A stretch of 64,000 bases of DNA from positions 186,001 to 250,000 of the forward strand of contig NZ_FNCS01000002.1 in NCBI RefSeq assembly GCF_900100665.1, in the 5' to 3' direction. The position numbers and the translations under genes are program-made. Position 1 is the first letter of the stretch, and every line of letters begins with the position of its first letter. A model generated the notes under the pieces. That model saw nothing but the letters and a program-made list of their open reading frames with translations. It made no database searches and was not told the DNA's origin. The stretch is from Pelagibacterium luteolum (GTDB taxonomy: Bacteria > Pseudomonadota > Alphaproteobacteria > Rhizobiales > Devosiaceae). Shown here one piece after another: positions 30,874 to 39,367 of the stretch.

Positions 30874-32849
30874 GTGCCGGGCCCAACAGACTTGGCGGCG
30901 TGGTGCCGCCCGAATTTGCCAAACCGGTCATCGACCGCGCCAGGCCGATACGCTTTCGCCTCGATGGCCGCACCTATGCGGCCTATGCTGGCGACACGGT
31001 TCTCTCGGCGCTCCTTGCAAACGGCGTCACGGCGGTAGGGAAGGCCGATAGCAGCCCGCTGACGCTCGACGCGGCAAGTGCGCCACCCATCTGCCTCGTC
31101 GGCAACGAGGCCCGGCCCGACCTCGCCATGCCCATGGATTTATGCCCAACCGTCGATGGCGCCAATTTCGTGTCATTGGGGACGACGCGGGGTAAATCGG
31201 CCGGATGGGCTGGGCGTCTCATGACGCACAAGACAAGTCTTGGTCTCACCTATACCGATACGGACCCCGCCCCTGGCGGATGGATCGACACCCCGGCCTC
31301 GCGCCAATCCTCTACCGAAATCGTTGTCGTGGGCGGTGGCGTTGCTGGCCTCTCCGCCGCGCTTGCCGCTGCGGAGCAGGGATTGAGGGTTACCATTGTC
31401 GAACGCGAACCGGTTCTGGGCGGCATATCGCCGTTTTTCGGGCGCGCCGATGGGGAGCCTGTTCCAGACGAATTGATCGCCAAACTGTCCGGTGAGATTG
31501 CCTCATCCAACCTCATCACAGTCTATCTCGACACCATGGCTTTCGACCTGCAGGGCACCACACTTCGTGCCCTTCGGATCGCGCGCACCGGCGGCATGCC
31601 GGAGCCGGAACATCTTGCCATCACCGGCAACACTATCGTTTTGGCCACCGGCGCCAGCGGCCGTCTACCCGTATTTCCGGGTAATCTGCTGCCGGGGGTA
31701 ATCGAGGCGTCCGCCGCGTGGCGGCTCGCCGCGCGCTACAATGTCTGGCCGGCGGGCACGGCGCACGTCCACACAGGAACCAATGCGGGTTATCGCATGG
31801 CCTTGCTCGGCGCCGCCGCCGAACGCAGTATCGAGCGCACGACCGATCCACGCCACGCGCCCCAAACCCGGTTTATCGAGTTCTGCAAGGCTTACGGATA
31901 TCGCTTAGGCTGGGGCGTCTCGATCGCTTCGGCAACCCCGCAAAATGGCGCCCTGCGCGTCGAACTCATCGATAGCCTCAACGGCAAGGCAACGCAGGAT
32001 AGCCTCGTCTGCCATCGACTGATCGTATCTGGCGGATGGCAGCCCGATCTCGATCTCTGGCTGAAATCAGGCGGCGGCGTGCGTTGGGACAAGGACGCCC
32101 AGCAGGTGATGGCTGACGGGGACCGCCCCGACATAAAACTCGCCGGTGCGGTGGCTGGATATCAAAGTCTTACGGGTTGTGCGGATCACGGTAGGGCCGT
32201 TCTTTCGGACGACGGCACTGGCGACAAAATCCTCGTCGCGGACCCGCGTATAGATCCGGTCTTTGAAACGCCGGACGGTCTTTTGACCGTGACCGCACCT
32301 CGCGAGCGCTCCGCCGCGCCCGCATGGGTCTGCCCCGCCCGCATTACGCGCCTGCCCCGGCCCGGCGCGACGGGACTGGCCGGATTCGTCCGTCGACCCG
32401 AGGGCAAGCGGGCGCTGGCCCCGCGCGCCCATAACCATCTCGATATCTTGGGAGTGCTTGTGAGTGGCGCTGCCGAGCCCGATCATCTCAGCCGCTACGC
32501 CCAGGAGCACTGCATGCTTCCTGTGAGGCTCGAGCCCTTGGTGCCGACAGCCGTCTCGAGCGTCCGTCCCGATCCATTGCCATCCTATCTCGGCCACCGC
32601 TTTGGTCCAGGTCAAGTCCGCTGGTCTCTGACGTTGGAAAGCGCGCGTACGTTCGATCCGGGGTGTCTTGTGTTTCTCAACACCGATGAGCGCTCACCCC
32701 TCGCCGCAGTTGGCGTCGTCGTTGTCGGAACCTCGTCGGCTATAGAAATCCTCGCTACGGGAGATCGCCTCTCAGACGGCGATACGGTCTATGTGCGCGA
32801 CGGTCTGGCCGTCGTCCCAGCTCGATTAAAGCCGCTTCCTACGAGCTGA
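30870..32849 (+). CDS. Sarcosine/opine oxidase alpha-like FAD oxidoreductase
   Basis: 659 residues. Residues 25-120 resemble the Fer2_4/alpha-subunit N-domain (IRFRLDGRTYAAYAGDTVLSALLANGV). A full NAD/FAD Rossmann motif follows (EIVVVGGGVAGLSAALAAAEQGLRVTIVEREPVLGG), then pyridine-nucleotide-disulfide-type oxidoreductase sequence with GNTIVLATGASGR. The last roughly 70 residues (VFLNTDERSPLAAVGVVVVG) look like a remnant of the aminomethyltransferase beta-barrel that sarcosine oxidase alpha carries at full length (about 1000 residues). It is therefore a compact form. The substrate is probably a secondary amine or amino acid. Confidence 0.8.
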   Translation: MSAGPNRLGGVVPPEFAKPVIDRARPIRFRLDGRTYAAYAGDTVLSALLANGVTAVGKADSSPLTLDAASAPPICLVGNEARPDLAMPMDLCPTVDGANFVSLGTTRGKSAGWAGRLMTHKTSLGLTYTDTDPAPGGWIDTPASRQSSTEIVVVGGGVAGLSAALAAAEQGLRVTIVEREPVLGGISPFFGRADGEPVPDELIAKLSGEIASSNLITVYLDTMAFDLQGTTLRALRIARTGGMPEPEHLAITGNTIVLATGASGRLPVFPGNLLPGVIEASAAWRLAARYNVWPAGTAHVHTGTNAGYRMALLGAAAERSIERTTDPRHAPQTRFIEFCKAYGYRLGWGVSIASATPQNGALRVELIDSLNGKATQDSLVCHRLIVSGGWQPDLDLWLKSGGGVRWDKDAQQVMADGDRPDIKLAGAVAGYQSLTGCADHGRAVLSDDGTGDKILVADPRIDPVFETPDGLLTVTAPRERSAAPAWVCPARITRLPRPGATGLAGFVRRPEGKRALAPRAHNHLDILGVLVSGAAEPDHLSRYAQEHCMLPVRLEPLVPTAVSSVRPDPLPSYLGHRFGPGQVRWSLTLESARTFDPGCLVFLNTDERSPLAAVGVVVVGTSSAIEILATGDRLSDGDTVYVRDGLAVVPARLKPLPTS

Positions 32850-34080
32850 CGGCGCGCTTGCTCGCCAAATCACGGGCGCGTCGCAGAATGTCTGCATACT
32901 CGGCGTTGAAGCGGATTTCGGCCATCTTGATCCCCGCATCGACGCGGTCTCGCGCCGCCGCATTTCCGGGGTCGGCGCGGTAGGCATCGAGCGCGCGAGA
33001 CATCAAGACTTCCAAGGTTTGCCCGGTATCGCTCCACGCTTTGTCGAGCAGCGCGTTGACTGCCAGCGAATCTCGCGAATTGCGCACGGTCATCAGCAGA
33101 TAGAGCCCGTTAAACCCCTGTAAGACATCGTCATGATCGATGAAATCGGCGCCTTCGCGCGGCTTACGCAGGGCTTGGGTTATGTTGCCGTTGATCTCGC
33201 GCACGGGACGCTCCAGCCGCTCGGATATCCGGCCGGTCAGATCGGTGATGATCTTCCCCCAGCGCGAGCGCCTTTCGATCTCGAGATTATAGTTGAGGGC
33301 ACGCATCAGCCTGTGAAACCGGTCGATCGCCTTGCAGGCGAAGTCGACATCCGAAAACACCGAAGGCTGGCTGACAAGCTTGCCGATCTGTCCCTGCGCG
33401 CGGCTCAGCACCGCCTCGACCAGCGGCCCATAGCCCGCCGCGACCACATGGCCCTCGCTTTGGCCGCCTGACAGCGAAACCACCGCCGCCAACATGCGGC
33501 TGGGGTTACTCATGTGCCCCACCATGGCCTGCATCCAGAGCGCGCGGGTCACCGGGTTTGTGATGGTGATCGTCTGTAGGGCCGTCGCAAGAGCCCCCTC
33601 GTCACCAAGATTGCCCACCGCAGTGCCGAACCGCGCCGCCTGGATCAGCAGGGCCTGTCGACGCAGTGCCATGATGATGACCGGCAGGCTCTTTCGCGCA
33701 TCTTGGCCACCCATCTGGATGGTGTTGCGCCGGGTTAGTTCGAAGTCGGCCTTTTCGGCGACATCATTGGCCTTCAGCGCCTCCAGAAACTCCGGCAGCA
33801 ACTGCTCGAACGCACCCTTGGGCTCGGCTCCGGCCATGATGGCGTCGCCCAATCGTGCAGCGGGCGACGCGCCAACGTCACGGGCCAGCCACGTCCACAC
33901 CGAGGTCGCTACCTCGATGTCGATCGCCCCTGGAAAATCATGAAAAATCGGCTGCGATACCAGAATGTCGGGCATTGCCCCAAGATACGCGGCCAGCGCA
34001 GCATCGGCCCAGCCTCGATCACGCCCCGGCGAGCGGTTCGGAGCTGAATTAGCGCCAGAAAGCGTATCGGCGGTGGGCAT
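32839..34080 (-). CDS. Conserved protein of unknown function
   Basis: 413 residues; no family recognised. It has no signal peptide or membrane segment and is mostly helical. It contains ITNPVTRALWMQAMVGHMSNPSRMLAAVVSLSGGQSEG and a cluster of aromatic/charged residues FHRLMRALNYNLEIERRSRWGKIITDL. The two ends are Ala/Arg-rich. Length and codon use look native. Its 3' end overlaps the convergent FAD gene by 11 bp. A soluble, perhaps scaffold or regulatory, protein is all that can be said. Confidence 0.7.
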   Translation of the reverse strand: MPTADTLSGANSAPNRSPGRDRGWADAALAAYLGAMPDILVSQPIFHDFPGAIDIEVATSVWTWLARDVGASPAARLGDAIMAGAEPKGAFEQLLPEFLEALKANDVAEKADFELTRRNTIQMGGQDARKSLPVIIMALRRQALLIQAARFGTAVGNLGDEGALATALQTITITNPVTRALWMQAMVGHMSNPSRMLAAVVSLSGGQSEGHVVAAGYGPLVEAVLSRAQGQIGKLVSQPSVFSDVDFACKAIDRFHRLMRALNYNLEIERRSRWGKIITDLTGRISERLERPVREINGNITQALRKPREGADFIDHDDVLQGFNGLYLLMTVRNSRDSLAVNALLDKAWSDTGQTLEVLMSRALDAYRADPGNAAARDRVDAGIKMAEIRFNAEYADILRRARDLASKRAVSS

Positions 34081-34163
34081 GGGGCGAAAACCGGAGCGTC
34101 GTCAATGTCGAGCGGAAGGTAACATTACCGGCAATAGGGTAAAGAAAGATTTGTCATATGAAA

Positions 34164-34190
34164 AAGGGGCGCTCAAGGCGCCCCTTTAGT
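34164..34190 (-). terminator. Rho-independent terminator after the lipoprotein gene
   Basis: A perfect 10-bp stem AAAGGGGCGC / GCGCCCCTTT with a TCAAG-type loop. Read on the minus strand it ends in TTTTTC, 17 bp past the lipoprotein stop. Confidence 0.85.
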
Positions 34191-34206
34191 CTCATCATGT
34201 GCCCGA

Positions 34207-34689
34207 TCAGGCCGATACCGTCCACGCCCCATCGACCTCGCGACAAGCCTGGCCGGATGCCGTATAGGTCTGGCCGGAAATGGTCACCCGGTGGGTAAAT
34301 TCGCGGCAGTCGAGGCTGTTGACCCGAACATACGGACCAACCGAAACCGATCCGTTAGCACCGCCCGAATTCCATGTACGCGGTGCGCCTGGGCGGCCAA
34401 ACTGGAGCGCATAAAACTGTGCGTCATTAGCCGCTGAACGCTGTGCAGGGGTCAACTGGTTGAGCGCGGCACCGTCGATGTAGTTGTAGCTGCCTGGATC
34501 AAGACGGGCCTGCTGCAGCGCTGGGGCCTGTGGCTCCGGCGTGGTCATCGTGGGCATCGGATTGGTAATGACCGTTGGCTGCGGCATCGGCGCACTGGCC
34601 GTCTGCATCGATCCCATTGTCCCCGTACGCGAACAGGCAGCCACAGTCAGGGCCAACCCGATCAATGCTATCGCCCTCAAAATCTTCAT
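34207..34689 (-). CDS. Outer-membrane lipoprotein with 17-kDa surface-antigen-type C-terminus
   Basis: 160 residues. A lipoprotein signal with lipobox LTVAAC (Cys near residue 19) is followed by a Pro/Met/Thr-rich linker. The C-terminal domain has paired Cys residues in the pattern CREFTHRVTISGQTYTASGQACREVDGAW, as in the rickettsial 17-kDa surface antigen family, where this small beta domain anchors in the outer membrane. The ATG at 34689 has AAAGG upstream; the longer frame from 34740 lacks a signal at its start. A terminator follows. Confidence 0.8.
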   Translation of the reverse strand: MKILRAIALIGLALTVAACSRTGTMGSMQTASAPMPQPTVITNPMPTMTTPEPQAPALQQARLDPGSYNYIDGAALNQLTPAQRSAANDAQFYALQFGRPGAPRTWNSGGANGSVSVGPYVRVNSLDCREFTHRVTISGQTYTASGQACREVDGAWTVSA

Positions 34690-34754
34690 ATCGAAATACC
34701 TTTCATCGGACTGGTCCGCTTTAATTGTGTCACTTCGCAAATAGTGCGGCCAAA

Positions 34755-36125
34755 TTAGGGGAGTGCCCCCGCTCCGGACCGCCGTGCTGCCGGCAGGGTC
34801 AATATAGCCTTAAGCCCGCCAAGAGTTGATCGCGTCAAGACAAGTTGTCCGCCATATACGTCCACAAGCTCCTTGACGATGTCGAGCCCAAGTCCACTCC
34901 CGGGCGTTTTTTCGTCGAGCCTGACACCGCGGCGCAACACCGCCCTGGCGTCCTCGTCCGACAACCCCGGCCCATCATCCTCAACGATGATCGAGATGCT
35001 GCGGTTCCCTGCTTCAGTCACGTCATGGGCAGAAAGCTTGACCGAAGCCTTCGCCCACTTGCAGGCATTATCCAGAAGATTGCCGGCCATCTCTTCAAGA
35101 TCGCCCTCATCGCCCCGGAACCAGGCAAGGCTCTCCGGCAGGTCGATGGCCACGTCATGGCCTTTGTGAAGCTTGCCCATCACGCGCCCCAGACGCTCCA
35201 GAACGGCGTGCGTATCGGTCCGCTTGCCCACGACGCTCGACCGCGCCGCCAGACGCGCCTTTTCGAGATAGGTGGAAACGATGCGGGTCATGTTGTCGGT
35301 CTCGGCCAAGACGGCGCTGCCCAGCGCGGTCTTTTGCCCGTCCGCCTCGTTGCGCAGCACGGCGAGAGGAGTCTTGAGACCATGGGCAAGGTTACCCACC
35401 TGCGCCCGCGCGCGTTCGATGATCTGGGTGTTTGAGCGCAAGAGCTCATTGACCTCGTCGGCCAATGGCGAAATCTCCTGCGGAAAACTTCCCTCGACCG
35501 CTGAGCGTTCGCCCTCGCGCACGGCCTCGACGGCTTCTCGCAGTCGCTCGATGGGCCGAAGGGCAAACCGGGCGATCATGCCACTCATGGCCGCTAGGAT
35601 GATCCCCACCACCGCCAAAACGATGATCGCCTGACCGCGAAACGCGACCACACGCCCTTCGACATCGGAATAATTGCCCGTGACGGTGATAACGACCCGC
35701 CCGATACTGTCGAGCGTAATCCAGCGCTCCACCGCCCGCAGTGTCTGCCCGAAATCATCGGTGACCATGCCGGCCCGCGTGCCTGAGCCGGAAAACGCGC
35801 CGACCAATTCAGGCAGGACGGTGCCGACCAGCGACGGGGAGAAATTGATGAGTTGTCCCGCTTCGTCACGGATCTGCCAGTACCAGCCCGACGTCGGACG
35901 CGAAAACCGCGTGTCGGCAAGGCCCATGTCGGGAGATGAGGGGGAATTGGCTTCCAGCGTCTGCCCCACCAAAGAGGATATCTGAAAATCGAGACTTTCG
36001 GTGAGATCGCGATCGAGCGCCTGGGAATAAAGCTCCGTCAGAAGAAAGGCCGTCGCGACGAGCGCCACGATCAGCCAACCCGCCGAGAGCCAGAACAGCC
36101 TGAACGCGATCGATCCGCGTGTCAT
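34755..36125 (-). CDS. feuQ: PhoQ/FeuQ-like sensor histidine kinase
   Basis: 456 residues: a membrane segment (residues 8-30), a periplasmic sensor of about 130 residues, a second segment (AIIVLAVVGIILAAMSGMIARFAL), HAMP (RPIERLREAVEAVREGERS), HisKA with His in VGNLAHGLKTPLAVLRNEAD, and HATPase_c (NLLDNACKWA; VEDDGPGLSDEDARAVL; GSGLGLDIV). Its start overlaps the regulator stop by one base (TGATG). With the upstream small periplasmic protein it matches the FeuN-FeuP-FeuQ order known from Sinorhizobium; the symbol is inferred from synteny and similarity. Confidence 0.85.
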   Translation of the reverse strand: MTRGSIAFRLFWLSAGWLIVALVATAFLLTELYSQALDRDLTESLDFQISSLVGQTLEANSPSSPDMGLADTRFSRPTSGWYWQIRDEAGQLINFSPSLVGTVLPELVGAFSGSGTRAGMVTDDFGQTLRAVERWITLDSIGRVVITVTGNYSDVEGRVVAFRGQAIIVLAVVGIILAAMSGMIARFALRPIERLREAVEAVREGERSAVEGSFPQEISPLADEVNELLRSNTQIIERARAQVGNLAHGLKTPLAVLRNEADGQKTALGSAVLAETDNMTRIVSTYLEKARLAARSSVVGKRTDTHAVLERLGRVMGKLHKGHDVAIDLPESLAWFRGDEGDLEEMAGNLLDNACKWAKASVKLSAHDVTEAGNRSISIIVEDDGPGLSDEDARAVLRRGVRLDEKTPGSGLGLDIVKELVDVYGGQLVLTRSTLGGLKAILTLPAARRSGAGALP

Positions 36126-36784
36126 CAGTCCGCCAGGATCTGGTAGCCGAGCCCGCGAATGGTCTGGATCAGTTCTTCAGGCAGCTTCTTGCGCAAGCGT
36201 CCAACGAACACTTCGATCGTATTGGAATCCCTGTCGAAATCCTGATCGTAAAGATGCTCGGTCAATTCGGTGCGCGAAATCACCTTGCCCTTGTGCATCA
36301 TCAGATACGCCAATAGCCGGAATTCGTGGCTGGTCAGCTTGATCGCCTGTCCGCCGACCGTTACGCGCCCAGCCTTGGTATCGAGCCGAACCGTTCCGGC
36401 GGTGATTTCGTTGCTCGCATGCCCCGCCGCCCGGCGCACCAGCGCCCGCAACCGTGCCAGAACCTCCTCCATATGAAAGGGCTTGGCCACGTAGTCGTCA
36501 GCGCCCGCGTCGATCCCCTGCACCTTGTCGCTCCAGCGATCGCGCGCTGTAAGCAGCAAAACGGGCATCATGCGGTTTTCGCGCCGCCAGGCTTCGAGCA
36601 CCGAAATTCCGTCCATGCGCGGCAGCCCGATATCGAGCACGACAGCGTCATAGGGTTCAGTCTCGCCGAGGAAATGGCCCTCTTCACCATCCATGGCGCT
36701 ATCACAGACATAACCCGCGTCGGTCAGGGCTTCACAAAGCTGGCGATTGAGGTTTTCGTCGTCCTCGACAACAAGGATACGCAT
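36125..36784 (-). CDS. feuP: PhoP/FeuP-like OmpR-family response regulator
   Basis: 219 residues: receiver with VVEDDENLNRQL, phospho-acceptor Asp in DAVVLDIGLPRMDG and Lys in DDYVAKPFHMEE; winged helix with IKLTSHEFRLLAYLMMHKGKVI and a C-terminal IEVFVGRLRKKLPEELIQTIRGLGYQI. It is coupled to the kinase gene downstream and lies 18 bp after the small periplasmic gene. In Sinorhizobium FeuP controls ndvA (cyclic glucan export) and other envelope genes; whether this regulator does so is unknown. Confidence 0.87.
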   Translation of the reverse strand: MRILVVEDDENLNRQLCEALTDAGYVCDSAMDGEEGHFLGETEPYDAVVLDIGLPRMDGISVLEAWRRENRMMPVLLLTARDRWSDKVQGIDAGADDYVAKPFHMEEVLARLRALVRRAAGHASNEITAGTVRLDTKAGRVTVGGQAIKLTSHEFRLLAYLMMHKGKVISRTELTEHLYDQDFDRDSNTIEVFVGRLRKKLPEELIQTIRGLGYQILAD

Positions 36785-36802
36785 TAAGTCCCCCCGGACA
36801 AA

Positions 36803-37102
36803 TTACTGTGCGTTGAGCGTGAGATTGCGCGCTTCGCCCGAGGCTTCCAGCACGGCGAGTACATAGACGAGCGCCCCGCCCTGGTCACAGACCCTGACAC
36901 TGAGCACTTCGGTGGACGGGTCAATCCCCTCCCGCGACAATACGGCCGCCACCGGCTGGATACGGCCCTCGGAGAGCGCAGCCTGGATGGTCGCATTATC
37001 CCAACACCCGCCCTGCGCCACAGCGGGCGCAGCGCCCGCCGAAGCAAAGAGCCCGAGCGCAAGAATCAGCATTGAGATGCGGGAAGCGAAAGACTTTTTC
37101 AT
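36803..37102 (-). CDS. Small periplasmic PepSY-like protein, candidate FeuN inhibitor
   Basis: 99 residues. Signal peptide (ISMLILALGLFASAGAAPAVAQ) and a mature domain of about 65 residues with two cysteines (GGCWDNATIQAALSEGRI; VLSVRVCDQGGALVYVLAVLEASG). The fold reads as PepSY-like. It sits directly upstream of the regulator and kinase on the same strand. In Sinorhizobium a small periplasmic protein in this position (FeuN) represses the FeuQ kinase, so the same role is proposed here. The ATG at 37102 opens the signal peptide; the frame extends to 37264 without a better start. Confidence 0.8.
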   Translation of the reverse strand: MKKSFASRISMLILALGLFASAGAAPAVAQGGCWDNATIQAALSEGRIQPVAAVLSREGIDPSTEVLSVRVCDQGGALVYVLAVLEASGEARNLTLNAQ

Positions 37103-37148
37103 GGACCGACTTTTACAGCCAGATTGCTGAACTGCAAATGAATGGCGT

Positions 37149-37343
37149 TCAGAATGATTTGGGAAGTCCGGCCTGTTTGAGAGCGGCATTGGCGGTATGG
37201 CGCGACTTGATGGCGCCGTCGACGGTAAAGTGCCGTCCGTTGACCGGCGAAAACCATATTTCATGGTCGCCTCGCCCCTGCCGCACGAGATAACAGCCAG
37301 CAGCTTTCAAAATCCGCTTCAGCTCCGGGGTGAAGCTGGGCAT
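37149..37343 (-). CDS. hicA: HicA-family mRNA interferase toxin
   Basis: 64 residues of the HicA/YcfA double-stranded-RNA-binding-like fold: TPELKRILKAAGCYLVRQGRGDHEIWFSP, with the catalytic His in RGDHEIW, and a conserved end FTVDGAIKSRHTANAALKQAG. It degrades mRNA when free of its partner. It starts 3 bp after the HicB-like stop, so the antitoxin gene comes first, the reverse of the classical hicA-hicB order. Confidence 0.88.
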   Translation of the reverse strand: MPSFTPELKRILKAAGCYLVRQGRGDHEIWFSPVNGRHFTVDGAIKSRHTANAALKQAGLPKSF

Positions 37344-37346
37344 CGA

Positions 37347-37592
37347 TCAATGCTGAAGGGCCGGTATGCGGCCCGTCTTGGCGGCGACCATATGGAATGG
37401 CACGTCATGGCCCAGGTCGAAATCACCATTATTGTTGAGTTCGAGCAGGTCGGGAAGCGCGTTCGCCACCTTATCGTACAATGCATCGACGGACGCCGCT
37501 TCGAGCGCCAGCCCGTCGATGTCTGACGACGTTGCCACCCACACGCCAGCCTCGTCGTCCCAATCGGCCCGCACCACGATGATCGAATGCAT
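37347..37592 (-). CDS. hicB: HicB-like (DUF1902) antitoxin
   Basis: 81 residues with a HicB/DUF1902 fold: SIIVVRADWDDEAGVWVATSSDIDGLALEAASVDALYDKVANALPDLLELN. No helix-turn-helix or ribbon-helix-helix DNA-binding tail is visible, so operon autoregulation may be absent or need the complex. The ATG at 37592 has AGGAG 10 nt upstream. It forms an operon with hicA beside the 3' end of the GTA cluster. Confidence 0.85.
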   Translation of the reverse strand: MHSIIVVRADWDDEAGVWVATSSDIDGLALEAASVDALYDKVANALPDLLELNNNGDFDLGHDVPFHMVAAKTGRIPALQH

Positions 37593-37649
37593 TGCATCCA
37601 CGCTCCTGTTGGATCGCAATACTATAGGTGCGGTTGTGCGAAGTGCAAC

Positions 37650-38399
37650 TTACACCTTCCCCAACTCGCTCTTGAGCCCGCGGCGCAGGAAGATCACCGC
37701 CAGCGCTTCCATCACCAGATGCGGCCCGGACATGCCGCCGAAGGCATCGATTTCGAGCCCAAAGCTCTGCGCCATCCCCACCAGCAGCATCAGCGCGCCG
37801 ACGATGTAGGTCTTGTGTCCATCGAAAATGCTCATGTCATCAACTCCGATCGTTTCGCTTGTCAAAGGTTTGAGAGGCACATCGGCGAGCGCATTGGCGC
37901 GGATGTCGGCCACCCGGCTCGTCCATCCGCGTCCAAAGCTCGCCCATGTCGAAAGGCGCTGCAAAAAGCTCATGCGCTGGTCGCACAGTGCCTCGACCAG
38001 CGTGCGCGTGTCGCGCTTTGCGATCGCCGCTAGCGTCACGGGCCCGACGAACCCGTCCTGAACGACCCCCACCAGCGCCTGCAACGCCCTGATCGCCCGG
38101 TCCGGCCCCGAATTGACCGCATAATCGAACAGCGCAAGATCCAGCCCCGCCGGCATCGACCCGGCTTTCGACCGATCCCAATACTGCGCCTTGTAGATCG
38201 CCGCCGCCTCCGCCCGCGTCAGGGCCGCGACCTCGGATTTGGGCACATCCCACCATGGCGAGACACCGCGCCAGCGCGCCAGCGTCTTGTGGGTAATCCC
38301 CATATTGGTCGCCCCGCCCGGATCGGCGGGATGATCCACATAGCCGCCCTCGTGCTTTAAAATCAGCGCAAGGCAGCGCGTCCAGCGTGATGCCGGCAT
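37650..38399 (-). CDS. GH108 phage-type endolysin fused to a holin-like membrane tail
   Basis: 249 residues. Residues 1-170 are a GH108 muramidase: catalytic Glu in ILKHEGGYVDHPADPGGATNMGIT and the PG-binding part ALFDYAVNSGPDRAIRALQALVGVVQDGFVGPVTLAAI. Residues 190-249 hold a membrane segment (KTYIVGALMLLVGMAQSFGL) and a second hydrophobic helix (VMEALAVIFLRRGL), like small phage holins encoded beside such enzymes. An internal in-frame ATG at 37835, with GGAG 8 nt upstream, could make the holin part alone. It ends the GTA cluster and is likely the lysis gene. Confidence 0.85.
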   Translation of the reverse strand: MPASRWTRCLALILKHEGGYVDHPADPGGATNMGITHKTLARWRGVSPWWDVPKSEVAALTRAEAAAIYKAQYWDRSKAGSMPAGLDLALFDYAVNSGPDRAIRALQALVGVVQDGFVGPVTLAAIAKRDTRTLVEALCDQRMSFLQRLSTWASFGRGWTSRVADIRANALADVPLKPLTSETIGVDDMSIFDGHKTYIVGALMLLVGMAQSFGLEIDAFGGMSGPHLVMEALAVIFLRRGLKSELGKV

Positions 38400-38425
38400 C
38401 GTCAGTCTCCCTCAATTATAGAAAT

Positions 38426-39367
38426 TCAGTCGTTGTCGCGAAACGAAAGCTCGATCCAATGGGGTCCGCGCCGAACCAGCATCAAGCTGTCCTTGAAGGC
38501 AGCGAGCTCCCGATCGCCGCCGAGTTTCAAATTCCCGATCCCATCGCGAAAGGTCAGCGTGGTCCCCATCGTCCCGGTGGCGATCAACATGGCGCCATCA
38601 AAGCCGCCAGTGATCGTATCGATCTCGTCGCTTGTCCCGGTCTCGGGCGCCGGTACGGCATAACTCGTCGTCACCGTCAGCACCCCATCCGCCACAACGG
38701 GAAAGCTCACAGCGCTCCCCATCATCTGGTCGAACCTGACGAACCCCTCCGCCGTGAGCGTCAGCGCCGTGGCAAAATCGGAGCCGTCGGCGCTCGTCTT
38801 GAAGGCAAAGTCGTCATTCCCCGCCAGCCCGATCTCCGCCCGCCCCGAAAATCCGGTCTGGAACAGCACGGTCGCGCTATCGCCCGACGCTTCCTTATTG
38901 AGCGTCAACCGCACATCACCGCTGCCGCCCTCGGCATCCTGCACAGCGGTGAACAGCGCCGCCTCGGACCGCACCATCAGCCGGTTGATATCGTCTGCAA
39001 CGCCCCCGATACCCACCCGGTCCACCTGGTCGAGCACGCCCGTCCAGTCACCATCGCGATAGAAGCAAACCCGTCCCGCATCCGCATCCCAGGCCAGCCA
39101 CCCCTCGACAGGCGTCGCAAACCGCCACCCTCCAAGGGTCCAGCTTGCCACCGCGCCATCATGCCCCGCCCACGCCCCGGTCGGCGCATCGCCGATGCCG
39201 TAGCTTGCCCCCTCGTCGGGATTGTCGGGCGGATCATCGCGCCCGATCTCGGCCAGCCGCAACTGTACGATCGCATCGAGCAGCAGCAGCGCCTCATTGT
39301 GCGTCACATGCTTTTGCGCCTGTTCGGGCGCCATCAGCGGCAGATCCAGCCGCGTCGTCGTCGTCAT
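38426..39367 (-). CDS. DUF2793 GTA-associated tail/fiber-type protein
   Basis: 313 residues. The N-terminal half is DUF2793 (LDLPLMAPEQAQKHVTHNEALLLLDAIVQL; AWDADAGRVCFYRDGDW), a domain seen directly after gp15 in Rhizobiales GTA and prophage clusters. The C-terminal half is beta-rich with short repeats. It starts immediately after the gp15 stop with no gap. It probably extends the baseplate or is a receptor-binding fiber; this is inferred from position. Confidence 0.8.
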   Translation of the reverse strand: MTTTTRLDLPLMAPEQAQKHVTHNEALLLLDAIVQLRLAEIGRDDPPDNPDEGASYGIGDAPTGAWAGHDGAVASWTLGGWRFATPVEGWLAWDADAGRVCFYRDGDWTGVLDQVDRVGIGGVADDINRLMVRSEAALFTAVQDAEGGSGDVRLTLNKEASGDSATVLFQTGFSGRAEIGLAGNDDFAFKTSADGSDFATALTLTAEGFVRFDQMMGSAVSFPVVADGVLTVTTSYAVPAPETGTSDEIDTITGGFDGAMLIATGTMGTTLTFRDGIGNLKLGGDRELAAFKDSLMLVRRGPHWIELSFRDND

